64,000 bases of DNA from SHLQ01 sp964517125 (GTDB lineage Bacteria; Actinomycetota; Acidimicrobiia; Acidimicrobiales; SHLQ01): contig CAZFBD010000007.1 in NCBI GenBank assembly GCA_964517125.1, forward strand, positions 1 through 64,000, given 5' to 3'. Shown one piece after another: positions 58,654 to 64,000 of the stretch (positions are counted from its first letter, which is position 1; each line of letters opens with the position of its first letter). The notes under the pieces were generated by a model, which saw only the letters and a list, made by a program, of their open reading frames with translations, was not told the DNA's origin and searched no databases. The position numbers and the translations under genes are program-made.

Positions 58654-59712
58654 ATGTTGTCGACACTCGCTGCAATCGGGTTTGATCCCGAGATTCGCGG
58701 CGCCCTTGTTGTGGGCGTCGGCGTGGTCGTGCTCTTCGGATCCGTCTGGATGATCCTGGCCACCAACTCGGGCATCCGTCTCGGGTCGCTCATTGCACTC
58801 GCCGGCTTCTTTGGCTGGATGGTCATCATGGGTGCGTTCTGGTGGATCCGCGGCATCGGTTTCGTCGGCGACAGCGTCAGCTGGCACGTCCTCGACTACA
58901 ACCGTGGCGCAATCGCCGAATCCTCAGTCGATGTCGTTCACGATCTTCCCGACCCTGAAGAGCTGCAGAACCAGGGTTTCCTCATTGCCGAGGAAGGTCT
59001 GGCCGCCGGTGTCGAGGAAATGGCCGAGTTCACGGTCGAAATCAGCCAGGACGACCCCGACTTCCTGGGCATGACCCAGGAAGAATTCGACGCCGCATGG
59101 CTGCGCCAGTTCCAACGGAACCAGGCAACGACGCTCTCCCAGGTCGTGGCCGTGGCCCCCGACTACGTTGACCAGGCGTTCGAGGACGGCCGCCTTCCCT
59201 CGCTCAACGGCTGGGAAATCATGAATACCGCCGATGCTGGCGAGGCACAGTCCACGGCCGGTGCCGCACTCCTTGAACAGGACGGCTTCCACTTCGAAGG
59301 CGTCGACGAGTTCAAGTTCCTCGACGCCTTCCGTATTGGTGGCAAGCCACGGATCGACCGCGACGTCGACCTCACCTGCACCTTCTGCACGGACAACCTC
59401 CGTCGTGGCTGGCTGTGGATCTCCAACTCGGCCCGTATCACCAACCCACCCGAGTACGCCGTCGTGCAGCTTCGGGCCATCGACGAAGCCGCACTGATCG
59501 TCCAAGAGGGCCAGGCGCCGCCGTTCCCAACGGTCAACGAAGACGAGCCGATCATCTCGGTGGTCATGATTCGTGACCTGGGCAACCTCCGGTTCCCGCC
59601 AGCCATGATCACCATGGGTTCGCTGCTCATCTTCCTCGCCCTGTGCTACATGCTGCACATGCGGGATCTTGAGACGATGGCCCGGGTGAGGGAGTTCGAG
59701 GAGTCGAACTGA
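58654..59712 (+). CDS. Unrecognised membrane protein of respiratory operon
   Basis: A 352-aa protein. Two N-terminal helices (~17-37 and ~45-67), a large soluble domain (~70-315) and a C-terminal helix (MGSLLIFLALCYML). A C-x2-C pair (Cys242, Cys245; CTFC) sits in the soluble domain, which could bind metal, haem or form a disulfide. No family is recognised. It starts right after the dihaem cytochrome c stop and ends one base before nuoA, so it belongs to the complex or its assembly. Confidence 0.8.
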   Translation: MLSTLAAIGFDPEIRGALVVGVGVVVLFGSVWMILATNSGIRLGSLIALAGFFGWMVIMGAFWWIRGIGFVGDSVSWHVLDYNRGAIAESSVDVVHDLPDPEELQNQGFLIAEEGLAAGVEEMAEFTVEISQDDPDFLGMTQEEFDAAWLRQFQRNQATTLSQVVAVAPDYVDQAFEDGRLPSLNGWEIMNTADAGEAQSTAGAALLEQDGFHFEGVDEFKFLDAFRIGGKPRIDRDVDLTCTFCTDNLRRGWLWISNSARITNPPEYAVVQLRAIDEAALIVQEGQAPPFPTVNEDEPIISVVMIRDLGNLRFPPAMITMGSLLIFLALCYMLHMRDLETMARVREFEESN

Positions 59713-59713
59713 C

Positions 59714-60172
59714 GTGCAGTATCTCCCACTTGTCGGCCTCCTGATTCTCGGTTTCCTGTTTGCGGCGATCAGTTTCGTGGCATCGAAGCTGCTGGCTCCC
59801 AACCGACCGAACGACAAAAAGAACTCGGCCTACGAGTGCGGCATTGAACCCGCCAAGGAAACACCCGAACGCTTTCCTGTTCGCTTCTTCCTGATCGCCA
59901 TGATCTTCATCGTGTTCGACATCGAACTGATCTTCTTCTACCCATGGGCGGTTGCCCATCGTGGTCTCGGAGCGTTCGGTCTGGTGGCCATCCTGATCTT
60001 CACGGCCGCGGTGTTCGAGTCCTTCGTGTACCTGATCGGCAACGGCGCCCTCGAATGGGGCCCCGTCCATCAGGCCCAGAAACTCAAGGCTGCGGTGTCG
60101 GCCGAACGTACGACGGCATCCACGGTTCGCCGTGTCGGCAACGAGGGTCGCATCGACGGAGAGGCAGCCTGA
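59714..60172 (+). CDS. nuoA: NADH-quinone oxidoreductase subunit A
   Basis: A 152-aa membrane subunit with three helices. YECGIEP and PVRFFLIAMIFIVFDIELIFFYPWAV are the NuoA signatures. The C-terminal ~30 residues exceed the usual length. Start GTG 59714, one base after the previous stop, physically joins the bc-type genes to complex I. Confidence 0.95.
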   Translation: MQYLPLVGLLILGFLFAAISFVASKLLAPNRPNDKKNSAYECGIEPAKETPERFPVRFFLIAMIFIVFDIELIFFYPWAVAHRGLGAFGLVAILIFTAAVFESFVYLIGNGALEWGPVHQAQKLKAAVSAERTTASTVRRVGNEGRIDGEAA

Positions 60173-60173
60173 C

Positions 60174-60764
60174 ATGGGTCTGTTCAAGGACGAAGCCAGC
60201 GGCCGAGGCCTGGTCGACGACGGCATCGCCGGCATCGAACACAACTTCGTCACCGCACGCGTCGAGGACCTGGTCAACTGGTCCCGCGCTCGCAGCCTCT
60301 GGCCAGCCACCTTCGGTCTGGCGTGTTGCGCCATCGAGATGATGGCGACCGGCGCCGGTCACTACGACATGGCCCGCTATGGCATGGAGGTCTTCCGGGC
60401 CTCTCCCCGTCAGGCCGATCTCATGATCGTTGCTGGCCGTGTTTCGCAGAAGATGGCTCCCGTGTTGCGCACCATCTACGACCAGATGATGGAACCCAAG
60501 TGGGTCATCTCCATGGGCGTGTGCGCTTCCAGCGGCGGCATGTTCAACAATTACGCGATCGTGCAGGGTGTCGACCAGATCGTTCCCGTCGACGTCTACG
60601 CACCGGGTTGTCCCCCCGGACCCGAAACGCTGCTCCACGCAATCTTCACCCTCCACGAATCGATCGAGAACGGCGAACTGCTTCGTCGTCGGGCCGAGAC
60701 TGGCGGCGGTGCAGGCATCGAAGTTGCGCAACGGGACGGCCAAACGGCCGTAGCCATCGGGTAG
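60174..60764 (+). CDS. nuoB: NADH-quinone oxidoreductase subunit B
   Basis: A 196-aa subunit that carries cluster N2 next to the quinone site. GLACCAIEMM, GVCASSGG and CPPGPETLL supply the Cys ligands, including the tandem C-C. An acidic-to-basic tail of ~20 residues follows the domain. ATG 60174, 1 nt after nuoA. Confidence 0.96.
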   Translation: MGLFKDEASGRGLVDDGIAGIEHNFVTARVEDLVNWSRARSLWPATFGLACCAIEMMATGAGHYDMARYGMEVFRASPRQADLMIVAGRVSQKMAPVLRTIYDQMMEPKWVISMGVCASSGGMFNNYAIVQGVDQIVPVDVYAPGCPPGPETLLHAIFTLHESIENGELLRRRAETGGGAGIEVAQRDGQTAVAIG

Positions 60765-60772
60765 GGCCAGCC

Positions 60773-61300
60773 ATGACAGACACCGAAACTCCGGAAGAGG
60801 AGTCCGCCGAGGCAGCTCCGGCTGCCGAAGAACTCCTGCACGGCGCACCGGTCACCACCGCGGTGGGCCAGACCGTGCTGCACACCGCAGTCGAGAACTA
60901 CCTGGAACTTGTCACCACGCTGACCGAGGCCGGGTTTGCCCAGGTCATCGACCTCTGTGGCGTCGACTACCTGGGAACCAACCGGACAGACCTGCCGGCC
61001 AGTATCGAAGCTCAGCGTTTCGAGATCGTTGTCCTCATGATCAGCCACGCCAGCCGCAGCCGGATCCGGGTGCGTGCACAGGTCGCCGACGGCCAGGACG
61101 TGCCGTCGTTGTTCGACCTGCATCCCGGCACCGAAGCAATGGAACGCGAAGCCTTCGACATGTACGGCATCGTGTTCACCGACCACCCCGACATGAGCCG
61201 CATCCTCATGCCCGAAGAATGGAAGGGACACCCGCTGCGCAAGGACTACGACCTCGGTCGCATCCCCGTGCAGTTCAAGGGCGCCCCCGGACAACGGTGA
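60773..61300 (+). CDS. nuoC: NADH-quinone oxidoreductase subunit C
   Basis: A 175-aa peripheral-arm subunit. ERE-x-FDMYGI and GHPLRKDYDL mark the 30-kDa subunit family. It begins with a ~25-residue Glu/Ala-rich stretch. Separate from nuoD, as in most actinobacteria. Confidence 0.95.
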   Translation: MTDTETPEEESAEAAPAAEELLHGAPVTTAVGQTVLHTAVENYLELVTTLTEAGFAQVIDLCGVDYLGTNRTDLPASIEAQRFEIVVLMISHASRSRIRVRAQVADGQDVPSLFDLHPGTEAMEREAFDMYGIVFTDHPDMSRILMPEEWKGHPLRKDYDLGRIPVQFKGAPGQR

Positions 61301-61304
61301 CCAA

Positions 61305-62618
61305 ATGACGATCGCAGAAGACGCTCCCACCACCGAACTCGGCGAAGGCGACATCGGCAACGCCAGCCGCGTCAGCTCCCGTGACAACGCCGTGTTGCGT
61401 ATGTCCGAAGCCGAAGCCGGCGCGCTGTCGCTCGATCCCGAGGACGAACTCGGCGAGTCGAAGATGATCATCAACATGGGGCCCTCGCATCCCTCGACGC
61501 ACGGCGTGCTGCGCCTGATGCTCGAGATGGAGGGCGAGACCGTGCTGCGCTCGAAGCCCATCATCGGCTACCTCCATACCGGCATGGAAAAGACCGGCGA
61601 GCAGCTCACCTACCTTCAGGGCTGCACCAACGTCACCCGCATGGATTACGCGTCGCCGCTGTTCACCGAGCTGGCGTTCTCCCTTGCCGTCGAAGAACTG
61701 CTCCAGATGGAGATTCCGGAACGGGCCACCTGGATCCGGATGATGATGACCGAGCTGAACCGCATGGCCTCGCACCTGCTGTTCATGGCCACCAACGGCA
61801 TGGATCTCGGCGCCGTCTCCATGATGATCTACGGCTGGCGCGAGCGCGAGCCACTTCTTCGGTTCTTCGAGAAGGTCACCGGCCTTCGCATGAACCACAA
61901 CTACATCCGTCCGGGCGGCGTCGCCGCCGACCTTCACGACGGATGGCAGGACGACCTCATCGAGTACCTCGACACCGTCGAGCCCCGCCTCGACGAATAC
62001 GACATCCTCATGACCGGGCAGCCCATCTGGCGTGAGCGTCTGCAGGGTGTTGGTGTCATCAACGAAGCCGAGTGCCTTGCGCTCGGAACCACCGGACCGA
62101 TCCTTCGGTCGGCAGGTTCCAGCTGGGACCTTCGTCGCGACATGCCCTACCTGGCGTACGACCAGGTGGACTTCGATGTCATCGTGGGCAGCTACGGCGA
62201 CAGCTTCGACCGCTACGCCATCCGCCTCAACGAGATCCGCGAATCCATGCGGATCGTGCGTCAGTGCATCGAGAAGATGCCATCGGGCGACTACCGGGCC
62301 CAGAACAAGAAGGTCACGCCCCCGCCGCGTGCCCGCATCGATGAGTCCATGGAAGCACTCATCCACCACTTCAAGATCTTCACCGAAGGCTTCAAGGTTC
62401 CTGCAGGCGAGGCCTACGCCGCAGTCGAGAGCCCGCGTGGCGAGCTCGGCGTGTACATCGTTTCCGACGGAAGCTCCACCCCGGTGCGCATGCACGTTCG
62501 GGCGCCAAGCTTCGTCAATCTGCAGACGCTTCCGCATCTGATGGAGAACGGCCTGCTCGCAGACGCCGTGGCCGTCATTTCCAGCGTTGACCCAATCATG
62601 GGAGAGGTGGACCGGTAG
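61305..62618 (+). CDS. nuoD: NADH-quinone oxidoreductase subunit D
   Basis: A 437-aa 49-kDa subunit that forms the quinone pocket. GPSHPSTHGVLRL with the two His, GYLHTGMEKTGE, LNRMASHLLFM and the C-terminal MGEVDR are conserved. The first ~50 residues are an acidic extension. It overlaps nuoE by one base. Confidence 0.96.
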   Translation: MTIAEDAPTTELGEGDIGNASRVSSRDNAVLRMSEAEAGALSLDPEDELGESKMIINMGPSHPSTHGVLRLMLEMEGETVLRSKPIIGYLHTGMEKTGEQLTYLQGCTNVTRMDYASPLFTELAFSLAVEELLQMEIPERATWIRMMMTELNRMASHLLFMATNGMDLGAVSMMIYGWREREPLLRFFEKVTGLRMNHNYIRPGGVAADLHDGWQDDLIEYLDTVEPRLDEYDILMTGQPIWRERLQGVGVINEAECLALGTTGPILRSAGSSWDLRRDMPYLAYDQVDFDVIVGSYGDSFDRYAIRLNEIRESMRIVRQCIEKMPSGDYRAQNKKVTPPPRARIDESMEALIHHFKIFTEGFKVPAGEAYAAVESPRGELGVYIVSDGSSTPVRMHVRAPSFVNLQTLPHLMENGLLADAVAVISSVDPIMGEVDR

Positions 62619-63262
62619 TGAGTCGTCTCACCGAAGCCAACGTCGCCATTGCGCACGACATCATCGCCCGGTATCCGCGGGCCAAATCTGCACTCATCCC
62701 GCTGCTGCACCTTGCACAGGAGCAGGACGGATGGGTCTCCGACGAGGCCATGGCACACCTCGCCGAACTGGTTGGCGTCACGCCGGCCGAAGTTCGCGGC
62801 ACCTGCACCTTCTACGAGATGTTCAAGCTGCATCCCGTGGGCACCTACATGGTCAACGTGTGCACCAACATCGCCTGCCAGCTCCTCGGTGGCGAGGAAC
62901 TTCTGGAACACGCCGAGAAGACCCTTGGTGTCCGCCCCGGTGGCACCACCTCGGATGGCATGTTCACCCTGGAAGACGTCGAGTGCATCGCGGCGTGCAC
63001 CGAGGCGCCATGCATGCAGGTCAACTACCGCTACGGCGTGCGTCTTTCCCTCGACGATTTCGACGAGATCATCGGCGACCTTCGGGCCGGCAAGACCCCC
63101 GAAAAACTCATCACCGCGAACCCCGGTGACACCATTCCCTCGCACGGAACCCTCGGCCTCACCCGTCAGCATCTCGATGCCGACAAGGCCGCCGGTATCG
63201 TGCCTCCTGAGCAGGTGACCGAAGCGCCGGTCTGGCTCACCGCAACGAAGGGCGACAGCTGA
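62618..63262 (+). CDS. nuoE: NADH-quinone oxidoreductase subunit E
   Basis: A 214-aa thioredoxin-like [2Fe-2S] subunit. Ligands lie in VCTNIACQLLGG and VECIAACTEAPCMQV. A ~40-residue tail after the domain is longer than usual. Start GTG 62618 overlaps the nuoD stop; the stop overlaps the nuoF start. Confidence 0.95.
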   Translation: MSRLTEANVAIAHDIIARYPRAKSALIPLLHLAQEQDGWVSDEAMAHLAELVGVTPAEVRGTCTFYEMFKLHPVGTYMVNVCTNIACQLLGGEELLEHAEKTLGVRPGGTTSDGMFTLEDVECIAACTEAPCMQVNYRYGVRLSLDDFDEIIGDLRAGKTPEKLITANPGDTIPSHGTLGLTRQHLDADKAAGIVPPEQVTEAPVWLTATKGDS

Positions 63263-64000
63263 TGGCAACAGGCGATTACGTGGCCCGAGCGCCCGGGTAC
63301 GTCGACAGCCCGGGCACGAAGATCGTGTCCAGCCGGTTCGGCTACGAAGACAGCCACACCCTGGAGCGGTACCTGGCCACCGGTGGCTACGAAGGACTCA
63401 AGAAGGCGCTCGCCGACGGTCCCGAGACCTGTCACGGCGTGGTCCGTGAAGGCACCCTTCTCGGTCGTGGCGGCGCTGGTTTCCCGGCTGGCATCAAGTG
63501 GGGCTTTTGTCCCCCCGAGGTGTGGCCCCGCTACCTCGTCGTCAACGGCGACGAGTCCGAACCGGGCACCTACAAGGACCGCCTCCTCATGGAGCTCGAT
63601 CCGCATCAGCTCATCGAGGGCTGCCTCATTGCGTGTTACGCAATCGGCCTCACCCAGTGCTTCCTGTACGTGCGCGGCGAAATGGCCATTGCCCAGCAAC
63701 GCCTGGCCGACGCCCTCAACGAGGCGTACGAAGCCGGATACATCGGCAAGAACATCCTCGGCTCCGACTTCTCGGTCGACATTGTCCTGCACTGGGGTGC
63801 CGGCGCCTACATCGTGGGTGAAGAGACCGCCCTCATCGAGAGCCTCGAGGGCAACCGTGGCATGCCCCGCCTCAAGCCTCCGTTCTTCCCTGCAGCCGTT
63901 GGCCTCTACGGCCAGCCCACCATCGTCAACAACGTCGAGACCCTGGCGAACCTGCCCTGGCTGCTCGCCAACGGATCCGACGCCTACAAGGAACTCGGTA
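63262..64000 (+). CDS. nuoF: NADH-quinone oxidoreductase subunit F, 3' end outside window
   Basis: The first 246 residues of the NADH-binding flavoprotein. GTLLGRGGAGFPAGIKWGF is the NADH-binding loop; VVNGDESEPGTYKDR and GAGAYIVGEETALIESLEG bind FMN. The C-terminal [4Fe-4S] part lies beyond the window. ATG 63262 overlaps the nuoE stop by one base. Confidence 0.95.
   Translation, partial: MATGDYVARAPGYVDSPGTKIVSSRFGYEDSHTLERYLATGGYEGLKKALADGPETCHGVVREGTLLGRGGAGFPAGIKWGFCPPEVWPRYLVVNGDESEPGTYKDRLLMELDPHQLIEGCLIACYAIGLTQCFLYVRGEMAIAQQRLADALNEAYEAGYIGKNILGSDFSVDIVLHWGAGAYIVGEETALIESLEGNRGMPRLKPPFFPAAVGLYGQPTIVNNVETLANLPWLLANGSDAYKELG

Noticed and set aside
1..64000. CRISPR arrays, transposons, tRNA or rRNA genes
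   Set aside because: I looked for regularly spaced repeats, terminal inverted repeats with transposase frames, and T-arm-like GTTCGA patterns with acceptor pairing, and found none convincing; tRNAscan or Infernal would settle it.

Overview
The window (about 64 kb, high GC) looks like a draft genome fragment of an actinomycete, most likely class Acidimicrobiia (Ilumatobacter-like). The actinobacterial signs are two WhiB regulators, a SenX3/RegX3-type phosphate system with a Streptomyces-like PHO box, a DUF2342 protein and an F420/PPOX-type protein. The class-level call is inference and rests mainly on the unusual cytochrome b/Rieske/ferredoxin cluster. One 100-N scaffold gap (42688-42787) is flanked by an identical 55-bp sequence on both sides, an assembly artefact.

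Layout. 1-2 kb: the end of an HNH endonuclease gene, a spacer packed with consecutive hairpins, and rtcB. 2-9.2 kb: a glutamine synthetase-like enzyme, a nitroreductase, a thioesterase, a TrmH/SpoU methyltransferase with a methyltransferase, a PPOX protein, a catalytically degenerate GH1-like protein coupled to an AlaX-like fragment, and another methyltransferase. 9.2-15 kb: a VWA protein, an alpha/beta hydrolase, a PhnZ-like HD oxygenase coupled to a phosphodiesterase, and a LOG-family protein. 15-19.5 kb: whiB, tatA, a second whiB, ppk1 and a Nudix gene. 19.5-24.4 kb: an ABC ATPase fused to a cyclic-nucleotide-binding domain with its FtsX-type permease, a glycine-betaine-type binding lipoprotein, and a carboxymuconolactone decarboxylase-like gene divergent from hxlR-ogt. 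24.4-32.2 kb: pstSCAB-phoU-senX3-regX3 plus a DUF533/TerB-like gene. 32.2-40.2 kb: cydAB, an MFS-like protein, DUF2342, an epimerase and a trypsin/PDZ pseudoprotease. 40.2-47 kb: moaE, a small membrane protein, mreB, a GFA protein, the gap, a FHA-FHA-TM-trypsin protein, hemB and hemL. 47-49.4 kb: a small accessory patch with hypothetical genes, vapB, and two convergent genes that each carry an apparent +1 frameshift. 49.4-52.3 kb: a large M16 metalloprotease lipoprotein. 52.3-64 kb: respiratory genes.

The last 10 kb read as one respiratory unit: a small membrane protein, a 2x[4Fe-4S] ferredoxin, split b6f-like cytochrome b, Rieske protein, dihaem cytochrome c and an unrecognised membrane protein, followed after one base by nuoA and then nuoBCDEF. 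A monohaem cytochrome c is transcribed divergently. This would put NADH:quinone and quinol:cytochrome c electron transfer under shared transcription, with cytochrome bd (cydAB) as an alternative quinol oxidase elsewhere in the window.

Two window-wide observations stand out. The rtcB leader contains six hairpins in series, two of them 49-nt hairpins with the same closing sequence but different, still-paired interiors. In addition, at least fifteen genes have a TANNNT box exactly 6-8 nt before the start codon, the signature of leaderless transcription; this was used to choose several start codons. No tRNA, rRNA, CRISPR array or insertion sequence was seen.
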